64,000 nt of DNA from Streptococcus sp. (GTDB lineage Bacteria; Bacillota; Bacilli; Lactobacillales; Streptococcaceae), in NCBI GenBank assembly GCA_030528055.1, contig JAUMZQ010000002.1:62001-126000 (forward strand), read 5' to 3'. Both the position numbers and the translations under genes were made by a program. Shown in pieces: positions 23,817 through 32,813 of the stretch (within the stretch, counting starts at the first letter, position 1; each line of letters begins with the position of its first letter). The notes beneath the pieces are model-generated. The model worked only from the letters and a program-made list of their open reading frames with translations. It ran no database searches and was not told where the DNA came from.

Positions 23817-26033
23817 TTATGGTAATGGATTATCTATTTCTTTAAATATTTGAATCGTTTTTTCATTTTCTCTTCTCAATTCTGCTTGCCTACTCCACTC
23901 TTCTTTTTGCTTTTCCAAATCTTTAACTTCATTTTTTAAATCTGGTATGCTATTATACTTCGATGACAAGTACTCATTGAAATTACTATTTTCTCTTTCT
24001 TCTGTACCTGGAACATTAATAGAATTTATTCCCTCTTTGAATTCTTTTAACTGCTCAAAAGTAAATGATTCAAAACGTAAATCATATTTATTTTCTCCTA
24101 AAATATAACTTTTCATTGGTTCACTAATTTTTGAATTGTCATTTACACGATTTACAAAACTTGTTACAGAATAATCATTGCCAATATAATTAGATTTAAT
24201 ATATCCCATCAATCCGATATTATCTAATTCTATTTTTCTCAATGCTGCTTTGTAATTATAATTACTTGATAATTTAGCAGAACCTCCATAACTATTATTT
24301 TTATAAACAGCACCTCCACTATTTAAATAGCTTGCTTTTATACTTGCTATTTCCTCCTGTTTTTCTAACTCTAGTTTATTCCATTCTTTAGAAGTCTTTG
24401 ATGTTAGATCTGTCAATTCTGCCACAGCTTCTATACTTGCCAAGAGACTCTTTCTTATATTTGCTTTTTCACCAATTGATTTCACAGCCTTAAACTGTTT
24501 TGCATATGCAACACTAGTAGAATTAATCTTGGACTTCAAAATATCTGCATAGAGCGAAACAATTGGTTTAGCTACTGGAGGAGCTGCTATAGATGCCGCT
24601 GTCCCAAGTATATCAACTGCTGCTTCCGTAATGGCATCTTGAACAACATTTTCTTGCTCCTGAGTTATTCTATCTATTCTTACAGTACTACTATCAACAT
24701 TGTATTCTAATTTATCATCTGAAACTGAAATAGAATGGATAGATGTATCAACATGATTATCATAATGTAAATTAAATTCAAGTATCATCTTACCATCAGT
24801 ATCACGAGAAAATTTGGTGGTATAATTTAGATAAAATGTGTTATTCCCATTATTTGCAGGGTTTTGAGGAAGGATTTTATACTCGCCACCTATAGCAAAA
24901 TCAGGACTCATATTTGCATAGGATAGACGTGTTTTGGTTTTTTGTTGACCATATTTTAAAATATCTAATCCACTCATTAAGGCCGTTACATCATTTAGAC
25001 GACTTTCCTTATCAATATATGGATTTAGTATATCTTTATTGCCATCAAAATATTCATTATCAATGGTACCCACAATAAACTTTGTGTTTAAAATAGCAAG
25101 TCCATTAGTAGCCTCAATCATTTTATAATAAAAAGTTTTATTTTCATCATAACTTCTTTTTCCTAACCCATCCAACAAAGCTGAAATTAATTTTTCACCA
25201 GAAGTATTATTAGGTCTTATCCACTCTGATGTTTCGTCCGCTAACGCTACATAAGTTGTATCACTAATCTTATCTGGAGGTAATTCCCCTATTTTTTTAA
25301 CATCTTCTTCCTTCTGACTTAATATAGCTTTCAGAACCGTTACATCTTCTTTAGTATGCACTCCTCCTATATAGTACATCTTATCAGCACTTAGTATTCC
25401 CTTACTAATGGCATTGAAAATAGTATTTAAAGGAATGCTTGTGATAGCCTTCGCATTTTCAAGGATTCCTTTAAGTTTCTCAAGTTTATCCGTATGGCTA
25501 TCTAATCCCGTCTTAAAATTGGTAAAAGCACTCTGCATCTTAGAATCTGTGTCTGTCCGATTGGTAGCTGCTGCCTGCAACGAACTAGCCGCATCAGTTT
25601 CAATGGAATCAACACTTTCCGCATCAGTTCCCATTGCATCGGCTGCTATTTGAAAAGCAGTCTTTAACTTTCCTGTAATATCTGTAACTGCTGTTAATTG
25701 ATCCTTTTTTAGTAAATCCGATACTTTGCTAGCATCATTATCGTCGCTATAAGCTTTGGTAGAAAAACCAATATCGGAAATATTATCATGATAGGTATTG
25801 AGCAAACTTGCATAAGAATCTAGTTCTTCCGGGAAATTATCAAACACCTTCGTTTGAAGGTCATTTAACTTAGCAAAGAAAGCCTTGATAGCTTCTGCTT
25901 GATCTCCTTCAACTTTATCAGTGAAAGTACGCTTGAATGTCTCCACTTCATTACGATACTCTCTTGTAAAATTAGTGATAGATGTTGCATAACTGGACAA
26001 TCCTTCAAGATTTTCTATTGTTATTTTTGCCAT
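23817..26033 (-). CDS. LXG-domain T7SS effector (candidate toxin), 738 aa
   Basis: The N-terminal 200-odd residues have the helical LXG pattern (ITIENLEGLSSYATSITNFT; VEGDQAEAIKAFFAKLNDLQ), which directs effectors to EssC. The middle (about 210-460) is a mixed domain; a hydrophobic alanine- and proline-rich stretch, DILGTAASIAAPPVAKPIVS, lies near residues 470-495; the C-terminal 240 residues are charged and partly coiled (KNEVKDLEKQKEEWSRQAEL). No known nuclease, NADase or lipid-II phosphatase motif was seen, so the activity is open. It follows a small helper gene directly after essC, typical of effector modules. A membrane-acting toxin is a guess from the hydrophobic stretch and DUF443 neighbours. 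Confidence 0.83.
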   Translation of the reverse strand: MAKITIENLEGLSSYATSITNFTREYRNEVETFKRTFTDKVEGDQAEAIKAFFAKLNDLQTKVFDNFPEELDSYASLLNTYHDNISDIGFSTKAYSDDNDASKVSDLLKKDQLTAVTDITGKLKTAFQIAADAMGTDAESVDSIETDAASSLQAAATNRTDTDSKMQSAFTNFKTGLDSHTDKLEKLKGILENAKAITSIPLNTIFNAISKGILSADKMYYIGGVHTKEDVTVLKAILSQKEEDVKKIGELPPDKISDTTYVALADETSEWIRPNNTSGEKLISALLDGLGKRSYDENKTFYYKMIEATNGLAILNTKFIVGTIDNEYFDGNKDILNPYIDKESRLNDVTALMSGLDILKYGQQKTKTRLSYANMSPDFAIGGEYKILPQNPANNGNNTFYLNYTTKFSRDTDGKMILEFNLHYDNHVDTSIHSISVSDDKLEYNVDSSTVRIDRITQEQENVVQDAITEAAVDILGTAASIAAPPVAKPIVSLYADILKSKINSTSVAYAKQFKAVKSIGEKANIRKSLLASIEAVAELTDLTSKTSKEWNKLELEKQEEIASIKASYLNSGGAVYKNNSYGGSAKLSSNYNYKAALRKIELDNIGLMGYIKSNYIGNDYSVTSFVNRVNDNSKISEPMKSYILGENKYDLRFESFTFEQLKEFKEGINSINVPGTEERENSNFNEYLSSKYNSIPDLKNEVKDLEKQKEEWSRQAELRRENEKTIQIFKEIDNPLP

Positions 26034-26051
26034 ATTTTATCGCCTTTCTTT

Positions 26052-26402
26052 TTAAACTGAGTTTGTTAACTCTGAAGAGAGAACTCTTACATGACTATTA
26101 AGTGAATAAATATAACTCTGTTTACTTGCAATCTTCATATCCAACTGCTCAATAACCACATCCTTCTTGGATTTCATATCACCTTTTAGATCATCCAAGA
26201 TATCTTTTTCCGCTTTCTCTAAGTCAGAATATTTTTGCCCTTCTAGGTGATATTCCTTTGGACTCACCTTATACTTAATTGATGTGACAACACCCTTTAC
26301 TTCTTTTTTTGCAGCTTCAAGTTTATCTAACTCTGCTTTTACAGCAGATATTTTACTTTCAATCGCACTAATGGTATTCTGAATTCTTTCTATATCACTC
26401 AT
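26052..26402 (-). CDS. Small coiled-coil LXG-helper protein (DUF5082 / YwqH-like)
   Basis: The 116-residue protein is a helical hairpin with heptad pattern (IQNTISAIESKISAVKAELD; KKDVVIEQLDMKIASKQSYI), as in the small proteins encoded just before LXG toxins that bind the LXG domain and help export. Start at 26402 (MSDIERIQ) is preferred to the ATG two codons upstream because the GAGGGGG ribosome site lies at proper distance from it and abuts the first ATG. It sits between essC and the LXG gene, 18 bp before the latter, so it is probably part of the effector complex. Confidence 0.68.
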   Translation of the reverse strand: MSDIERIQNTISAIESKISAVKAELDKLEAAKKEVKGVVTSIKYKVSPKEYHLEGQKYSDLEKAEKDILDDLKGDMKSKKDVVIEQLDMKIASKQSYIYSLNSHVRVLSSELTNSV

Positions 26403-26418
26403 ATACATCCCCCTCTTT

Positions 26419-29400
26419 CTAGTCTCTCATTAAAACTTTCACTTTATGAGCTTGGTTATCTAAAATATAATAATGTAATTGTGAATCTAATTGTCCTTCC
26501 CGTACAGGCTTATTCATAACATTGAATAAGTTTTGATCCGTCAAACGCATGCTAATCAGCCCTTCCTTGGAGGCTCTGACAACTTTTGAAGCCACGTCAA
26601 TTTTTTTAGTAATACCTGTATCTGATATCACGACACTACAATAACCAACTTGGTGTCCTTTTTCTAAAATATTAGCCAAATAGTCTAAATCTGTTCCATC
26701 TAACTCTTCTACCAAGCTTACCATATCGTAAAAAATAATGGTAGCCACAAATTGGCGACTATTACTGCTTAGACGCTCTCTAATTTTTTGATCCAAAGCA
26801 CTAATCATTTCAGATAAGTCTTCTTTATTTGAGATAATTTCACACCCAATATTTTCTGGTAATTGGTGATATGCTGGTGCAAGAATAGTAATATATCTCT
26901 CTTCTAATTGAGATAAAGTAACTAATTGCTCAGCAAATTGAATCATAAATCGTTCATCATCCGCTAAGTAAAGGAAACTACTCTTTCGATGTTCCCAATT
27001 CACTGCTTCAACCGTTTCAAAGTCTAATCCTAGTGGTACTTGTCGGTTCTCAATGGCCATCTTAACACTTGGACGACTGTAAAAATCTTCAGAAGTTAAA
27101 ACATCTGGTACCATTGGGATAGCAGTAGGCCTCTTACCTTGCCAAAGTTTAGATAAAGAAAGTACTCTTTTACGTAGCCTTTCAACCACTTGTAAATCGT
27201 TGGTAGCTTTTACAGGAAGTGCAAATTGAATGCTATCAATTGAGGATATTCGTTTCATTAGGGCACGTCCCTTGATGTCCTCAATATCTGCTAGTTCCGT
27301 GCGTCCTACCACATTTCGAACTTCAGTAGGGTCATTTTGCTTAAGACTCAATTGGTGTTTGAAATTACTAAATAAGGTGGCTCTGAGGTTTGCCTGACGA
27401 CTGGCTGTCATTATAAGATGAATCCCAATTGCTAAACCTTCACGTGCCACTTGAAGCAACAGCTTAAATAAGTCATCTTCAATTGGCTCTCCTTTAGTAG
27501 ATTCAAAATTATCTAGAATAAGCACAATATCAGGAATTGTCTCCTGACTAACTTTACGATACATGCCAATGGTTCCAACACCATGATTTGCTAATAATTT
27601 TTTACGATGTGAAATCTCTTTACCTAAAAGACGAATCAGTTTTGCAACTTTTTCTGTTTGATCTAGTAACAGCAAATCAGCTACCTGTGGTAAATTCATT
27701 AACGGAGCTAAACCATTTGTACCAAAATCTAAGAGATAAATACTCAACTGTTCTGGTGAATGAGTTTGTGCCAAGTCCAAAACAACTGTCTGTAAGAAAG
27801 TCGTTTTTCCTGTCGCTGGTGATCCATACAAAAGAACATGTCCATCTTGGCTTAAGTTAATCGTAACAATTTCTTGTTTTTGCTCTTGCGGAACATCTGC
27901 CATCCCAATTGTAACTTCAAGGTCATGTTTTGGTTTCATCCATAAGACTTCGGAATCAACATCATGCAAATCTGTTAAATAAATTCGTTCCTTCAACGGT
28001 GGTAACCATGGTTGCGGAAGTTGCTCAATTTTCATACTTTCTGCAAGTTGTTGGATACTTGCTACAATAGCATCTAGTTCACTTGGAACTTGGCGGATAT
28101 CACCTGCTTCTTCAAGTCCCGATAAGTCTTCGTTTAGAATGTCGTACTGCCCCAAACTATTGATAGCATAAATAGTATTATCTTCAATACCTTGTTCTTC
28201 CTTATCAGGTTGATAGTCTGCGCCTGACCAAGCACTTTGAAAGAGTTCATAAACTTCATTATTCCCAACTTGCAAGTAAGCTCTACCAGTTTGAGTAATT
28301 TCTGCTGCATCTGGAGTATGCAACATTTCGTTAGAATCTTGTTTATTTGCCACTTTGAGCGCAATCTTAAAGCGAGAATTAGACCAAATTTGATCATTGA
28401 CCACCCCAGTCGGCTTCTGGGTGGCAAGTATCAGATGAATCCCCAACGAACGCCCAATACGTGCCGTTGAAACTAGCTCTGTCATAAAGTCTGGTTGATT
28501 TTGCTTGAGTTCCGCAAACTCATCAGAAATAAGAAAGAGATGGGGCATCGGTTCTGTGACATCCCCTAATTTATATTTCTTCTGATATTGATTGATATGA
28601 TTGACATCATTTTCACCAAAAAGGCGTTGGCGACGTTTGAGCTCAGCATTGATAGAAGCCAAAGCTCGCATAGATTGGGTACCATCCAAGTTAGTAATAG
28701 TTCCCAACAGATGTGGTAAATCTTTAAATAGATTAGCCATTCCACCACCCTTATAGTCAATCAAAAGAAAAGCAATATCGTGAGGATGGAAATTAACAGC
28801 CAACGAAAGAATATAAGACTGTATTAATTCAGATTTCCCTGAACCTGTTGTACCAGCAATCAAACCGTGTGGACCATGTGCTTTTTCATGTAAATTAAGA
28901 AAAACAAGATCATCTTGTCCACGTAAACCAATTGGAACTGCTAATGATTTGTATGGTGCGTGTTCTGACCAACGTTTTGGAATTTGTAAATCTTCAAACT
29001 TTTCTGCATGATACATTTCCATAAAAGTAATACTATCTGGTATGGAAGATTTTAGATTTTGAAGATGATTTAGTGGAGCTAAGCGCCTAGAAATAATTTC
29101 CTTATCATAACCAATTGGAAAATGATCCAAAGCAAAATCAATCTCTTTCAACTCTCCTTCTTCCATGACTAATTGACCTTTGTTACGGTCTTTGATATTA
29201 ATAATAGTTTGAATATTTTCAGAGAGTGAACTTAGTACATCTTCAACAAAAATAACAGAACAACCCAAATCCGTAGGATCTTCGGTGAAGAACTCCATAA
29301 TGATGTGATCTAAAATAAGTTTTTCATCTGTCACAATCACTACATAATGCGGACTAAAGAGTGTACTTTCTACACTTTCTTTAGAGTCTTGTTGACTTCG

Positions 29401-30840
29401 ACGAAGTTTAAGAATTTGTGTCAAGCTATTAAGTACCTGATCACGAGTTCGCTGATTATAAACAAATCCACGAACATTCATATCTTGTAAAGTGGCATGG
29501 GGTAACCAACGCATCCATTGCCATTGTTCCAACTCTTCTTCAGGCATAATGGTAATGAATTGAACATCATGATAAGAGTGGAAAAAGGCCAACTGATTCA
29601 CCATCAATTGGAGTTGTTCTAACACTAAAGAGCGGGGACCAATATACCCTACTGGACCTCGTGCTAGATTTGCTACTATCGGCATATTATCAACCATACG
29701 CTCATTTTTATAAAGAGCATAGCCTTCAGCTTCTAAAGGATCTGTCTGTCCGCTACGTTCTGCTTGTGAATATTTGAGGGTATAAGTCGTTGGAACCTTT
29801 CCCAATCCAAGACGATAATAGAGAAAATCAAAATGCAAAGGTGTTTTTTCGTAAATACGATGATCATAAGTAACCGCTAACTGCTTTAGCTTCTCAATAG
29901 AGGGGTAATGATAGAGTTGCCCTTGTTTCTGCTCTTGTGCTAAATGGTTTAACTCAATTGCTTTATCGGATAAATAACGGTGATAAGAGCTAATTCGTTT
30001 CTTAAGATCAATTTTATATTGTTTTCTATTTTTAAAATAAGTTGTAACAGAAAAGATAATAGTCACCAATGACATTGCCATCGTAACTAATATATAAATC
30101 CCTCTTGGTTGAATAATGGAGATAAGAATCGTCACTGAAACCATAACAAGAGGTGGTACAACCATCCGTAAGAGACCATCTTGCGGTTTATTAGGTTCTT
30201 TAGACGGTGCATTAACAGCAATAGAATCTTCCGAACTTCTATAAATAATCCGAGGCGAACGATGATAATCAGGATACTCCTCATAAAAAGTATGATTAGA
30301 CTTTGATTTCTCAACGATCCCTTGACTGGTAGATAAGGTCCCCTTAACCCAGATTTCATCTTCAAAAAATTTGAAGAGTGCATCAGCGCTACTCAATTCA
30401 TCTCCAAAAGATAATTGAATTGTATTTGTAGCCATTCGAACATTATTCAAATAAAGGGTTCCAGATAAAAGAGTGAGTTGCCAATAAGCATTGGTCTTCT
30501 GAATAATAGCCTCAAAATCAGCATTTTCTATACAAAAATCACTTCCGACTTCTTTACTAACAAAAATCTCCTGTCTATCTAACAAGTCAAACATTCGATA
30601 GTTTTTATCTAAATGATAAAAGGTTAGTCCCTCTATTTCCAGACCATCAGTAATTTCTCCAGAAGAATCTTCATGTTGATAAGTCACCTTATCTTCATTT
30701 AGGCCTACATGAATGGGATTTGATAAGTCTTGAATATAAAATGTTGCCTTATCTGTATCAGAGAGTAGCAGCGGTTTATCTTCTGACAGAAGTAGTTCAT
30801 AGCGTAAACCCTGTTTATAAATCGCTAAATTTTTGCTCAT
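26419..30840 (-). CDS. essC: T7SS ATPase EssC
   Basis: EssC is the membrane-anchored FtsK/SpoIIIE-type motor of Firmicutes T7SS and selects substrates through its C-terminal ATPase domain. The 1473-residue protein has two FHA-like N-terminal domains (residues 1-200), two membrane helices (about 223-265), a first ATPase with GLIAGTTGSGKSELIQSY near 660, and a second with LLYGSPATGKTTFLQTVV near 1005; the third C-terminal domain lacks a clear Walker A, as usual. It starts 12 bp after essB. EssC C-terminal variants usually match the effectors encoded next to them, here the 738-aa LXG protein. Confidence 0.96.
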   Translation of the reverse strand: MSKNLAIYKQGLRYELLLSEDKPLLLSDTDKATFYIQDLSNPIHVGLNEDKVTYQHEDSSGEITDGLEIEGLTFYHLDKNYRMFDLLDRQEIFVSKEVGSDFCIENADFEAIIQKTNAYWQLTLLSGTLYLNNVRMATNTIQLSFGDELSSADALFKFFEDEIWVKGTLSTSQGIVEKSKSNHTFYEEYPDYHRSPRIIYRSSEDSIAVNAPSKEPNKPQDGLLRMVVPPLVMVSVTILISIIQPRGIYILVTMAMSLVTIIFSVTTYFKNRKQYKIDLKKRISSYHRYLSDKAIELNHLAQEQKQGQLYHYPSIEKLKQLAVTYDHRIYEKTPLHFDFLYYRLGLGKVPTTYTLKYSQAERSGQTDPLEAEGYALYKNERMVDNMPIVANLARGPVGYIGPRSLVLEQLQLMVNQLAFFHSYHDVQFITIMPEEELEQWQWMRWLPHATLQDMNVRGFVYNQRTRDQVLNSLTQILKLRRSQQDSKESVESTLFSPHYVVIVTDEKLILDHIIMEFFTEDPTDLGCSVIFVEDVLSSLSENIQTIINIKDRNKGQLVMEEGELKEIDFALDHFPIGYDKEIISRRLAPLNHLQNLKSSIPDSITFMEMYHAEKFEDLQIPKRWSEHAPYKSLAVPIGLRGQDDLVFLNLHEKAHGPHGLIAGTTGSGKSELIQSYILSLAVNFHPHDIAFLLIDYKGGGMANLFKDLPHLLGTITNLDGTQSMRALASINAELKRRQRLFGENDVNHINQYQKKYKLGDVTEPMPHLFLISDEFAELKQNQPDFMTELVSTARIGRSLGIHLILATQKPTGVVNDQIWSNSRFKIALKVANKQDSNEMLHTPDAAEITQTGRAYLQVGNNEVYELFQSAWSGADYQPDKEEQGIEDNTIYAINSLGQYDILNEDLSGLEEAGDIRQVPSELDAIVASIQQLAESMKIEQLPQPWLPPLKERIYLTDLHDVDSEVLWMKPKHDLEVTIGMADVPQEQKQEIVTINLSQDGHVLLYGSPATGKTTFLQTVVLDLAQTHSPEQLSIYLLDFGTNGLAPLMNLPQVADLLLLDQTEKVAKLIRLLGKEISHRKKLLANHGVGTIGMYRKVSQETIPDIVLILDNFESTKGEPIEDDLFKLLLQVAREGLAIGIHLIMTASRQANLRATLFSNFKHQLSLKQNDPTEVRNVVGRTELADIEDIKGRALMKRISSIDSIQFALPVKATNDLQVVERLRKRVLSLSKLWQGKRPTAIPMVPDVLTSEDFYSRPSVKMAIENRQVPLGLDFETVEAVNWEHRKSSFLYLADDERFMIQFAEQLVTLSQLEERYITILAPAYHQLPENIGCEIISNKEDLSEMISALDQKIRERLSSNSRQFVATIIFYDMVSLVEELDGTDLDYLANILEKGHQVGYCSVVISDTGITKKIDVASKVVRASKEGLISMRLTDQNLFNVMNKPVREGQLDSQLHYYILDNQAHKVKVLMRD

Positions 30841-30852
30841 TTCTATTCTTCC

Positions 30853-32100
30853 TTAATTACTACTTGATGTGGTAGAAGTACTGGAGTTTTTACTTGAATC
30901 TGTCTCATTTTCTGATGAACTGTCTGTGCTAGAGAGTTCTGCCAGTGCATCTGTTCGATCCTTCCAGTATTTATCGTACTCGCTTTGTAATTTATCTAAC
31001 TGGCTGTCTCGATCGCTACCTGATAAAGATGAGTCATCACGTACATTTTTAATTTCTTGAGCAATAGCGTATAAAATTAAATCAGAATCATCCAAACGTT
31101 TTGCGATATCTAAAGCCTTATCTGCCTTTCCACGACCAATTTCAATCCAGTATTCTAAATAAAGGTCTTCTGTTTTCAAAGTAATATTATTCATAATAAC
31201 TTCTTCTTTATCATGTGAAAAATTCAGATTTTTAATGTAAGAATAAGCTAATTCATACTTTTGTGTATAAGGTAATTCATTAACATCAACATTTTTCAAT
31301 TTTTTAATAACAGCTGAGTAATCCACTTTTATAAATGATGTATCTGCATCTAGCATTTTCTCTTTAAAAGGATTGTGAATAAAAATCAGATATATCAAAG
31401 GAGCTAATAACAGAACTATAGATATTGTCAACCAAATAGAACTATATTTATAAAGTTTGTAAGAATTCTTCTTCACAATTACTAGTTTAGCAGACTCTTC
31501 TTCGCACTTTTCATGATAATAAGATGTCAGACTCTCTCTTACTTCTTGAATACTAGTCAGTTTACGAATGTCATCAAGAAAACGCGGTACTTCAACAACA
31601 TCTAACGCCCCTTCATATAGAGTTGAAAATTGGTATTCCGTAAAAATAGTAATGATGAAACATTTAGCTTGTAGTAAAAACTCTTCACTATCAATACTAC
31701 TAGGTGTCATAATGTTTGGTACTGCACGATAAGCAATTTTCACGCATTCATCCTTAGTCACAAAGAGATTATTAGGATGTAAGAAAAAAGTAACTGGGAG
31801 TTGTAAGCATTGTTCCAAATCAAGAACATTAAGTGCCAAACGAATTCGTTCTGATAAGGGGCGTTTTTTTATAGCAGCTAAATCAAGACCCTTTTCTTCC
31901 AAATGATAGGTAAATTGTATGATGTCATCATCAAAAGACATCTCTTGTTTTAAAAACATTGGATGATGCAGGTCAAGTAAACGCAGATAATCCATATCTT
32001 GCGTTGCTACATCAGAACGTTTTAAACGTAATTCCCAATTTTCTTCGCTTTTTTCATAAATAAAGTCTTGTCCTAAAAAGGTTAGCTGTGTATTACTCAC
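30853..32100 (-). CDS. essB: T7SS membrane protein EssB
   Basis: EssB (YukC) has a cytosolic pseudokinase fold, one membrane helix and an extracellular helical part, and forms part of the secretion core. The 415-residue protein shows the N-terminal pseudokinase (about 1-215), the helix SIWLTISIVLLLAPLIYLIF near 222-243 and a long extracellular region ending in a serine- and threonine-rich tail (SSENETDSSKNSSTSTTSSS). Translation starts at GTG, overlapping the esaB TAG by one base (TAGTG), so coupling to esaB is expected. No strong ribosome site is present. Confidence 0.94.
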   Translation of the reverse strand: MSNTQLTFLGQDFIYEKSEENWELRLKRSDVATQDMDYLRLLDLHHPMFLKQEMSFDDDIIQFTYHLEEKGLDLAAIKKRPLSERIRLALNVLDLEQCLQLPVTFFLHPNNLFVTKDECVKIAYRAVPNIMTPSSIDSEEFLLQAKCFIITIFTEYQFSTLYEGALDVVEVPRFLDDIRKLTSIQEVRESLTSYYHEKCEEESAKLVIVKKNSYKLYKYSSIWLTISIVLLLAPLIYLIFIHNPFKEKMLDADTSFIKVDYSAVIKKLKNVDVNELPYTQKYELAYSYIKNLNFSHDKEEVIMNNITLKTEDLYLEYWIEIGRGKADKALDIAKRLDDSDLILYAIAQEIKNVRDDSSLSGSDRDSQLDKLQSEYDKYWKDRTDALAELSSTDSSSENETDSSKNSSTSTTSSSN

Positions 32101-32342
32101 TAGTTTATCTCCTCTACTACAATCACATCTCCCGTGGTAACTGGATAATTTTCCAAATATTTTCCTTCGTCCAGTATAAGTCCTTTGTTAACAACACGTA
32201 ATTGATACTTGCGACGAAGCGTTTTCGTTCTGAAAATTTTGTCAAATTCTCGGATTAATTTACGAATTTCAATTTTCACAGGAATACGTATATCTATGTT
32301 TTTTTCTTCAAAAATTAGAGTGACATTAATATGATTATCCAC
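32100..32342 (-). CDS. esaB: T7SS ubiquitin-like protein EsaB
   Basis: EsaB (YukD) is a small cytoplasmic ubiquitin-fold protein needed for secretion. The 80-residue sequence opens MDNHINVTLIFEEKNIDIRI and has the EFDKIF helix and the closing beta strands LENYPVTTGDVIVVEE typical of the fold. It starts at a GTG that shares a base with the essA TAG (TAGTG), and ends the same way into essB, so three genes are chained by one-base overlaps. Confidence 0.92.
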   Translation of the reverse strand: MDNHINVTLIFEEKNIDIRIPVKIEIRKLIREFDKIFRTKTLRRKYQLRVVNKGLILDEGKYLENYPVTTGDVIVVEEIN

Positions 32343-32812
32343 TACTCTTCTCCTTGATTTACCTTATAGGTAGCAAAGCAAGCCCCACAAATGAGAAGGA
32401 CGCTTAACCCTCCATATAAAAGAGGATAAAAGTTTCCAACACCATTTGTTTGATTTGCTGAGTCTGTACTTGCATTAATTTTTGTCACATACTGACCTGT
32501 TGTTGATGAAGAAAATAGAGCATTCAATTGGTGAGTTGTAATTTTCTCATCTGTTTTTTTTACAAAAAGCTGCTCTTGCTGTTTCTCAAAACCATTTTTA
32601 ACATTCTCTTTATTTTTTTCTAGAAGAACCCGATCATTGACCGAAAAAAGAGCTTCAGCTAATTTTAAAGGACTGTTGTTCTCAACTTCTTGATTTTCCT
32701 CTAGACGACTATTATCAATTTGTAAATTATTATCCTTAACAATATCATCCGCTGAGACTTTCAGAGAAAAACAAAATAACAACCCAATAGCAAGAACTAG
32801 AATTTTTTTCAT
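32342..32812 (-). CDS. essA: T7SS membrane protein EssA
   Basis: EssA is a small core membrane protein of Firmicutes T7SS. The 156-residue product has an N-terminal hydrophobic segment with an AxA-like end (KKILVLAIGLLFCFSLKVSA), a hydrophilic external part rich in E, N and K, and a C-terminal membrane helix FYPLLYGGLSVLLICGACFA followed by a short charged tail. It starts one base after the esaA stop. Identification rests on topology and on its place between esaA and esaB. Confidence 0.88.
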   Translation of the reverse strand: MKKILVLAIGLLFCFSLKVSADDIVKDNNLQIDNSRLEENQEVENNSPLKLAEALFSVNDRVLLEKNKENVKNGFEKQQEQLFVKKTDEKITTHQLNALFSSSTTGQYVTKINASTDSANQTNGVGNFYPLLYGGLSVLLICGACFATYKVNQGEE

Positions 32813-32813
32813 A

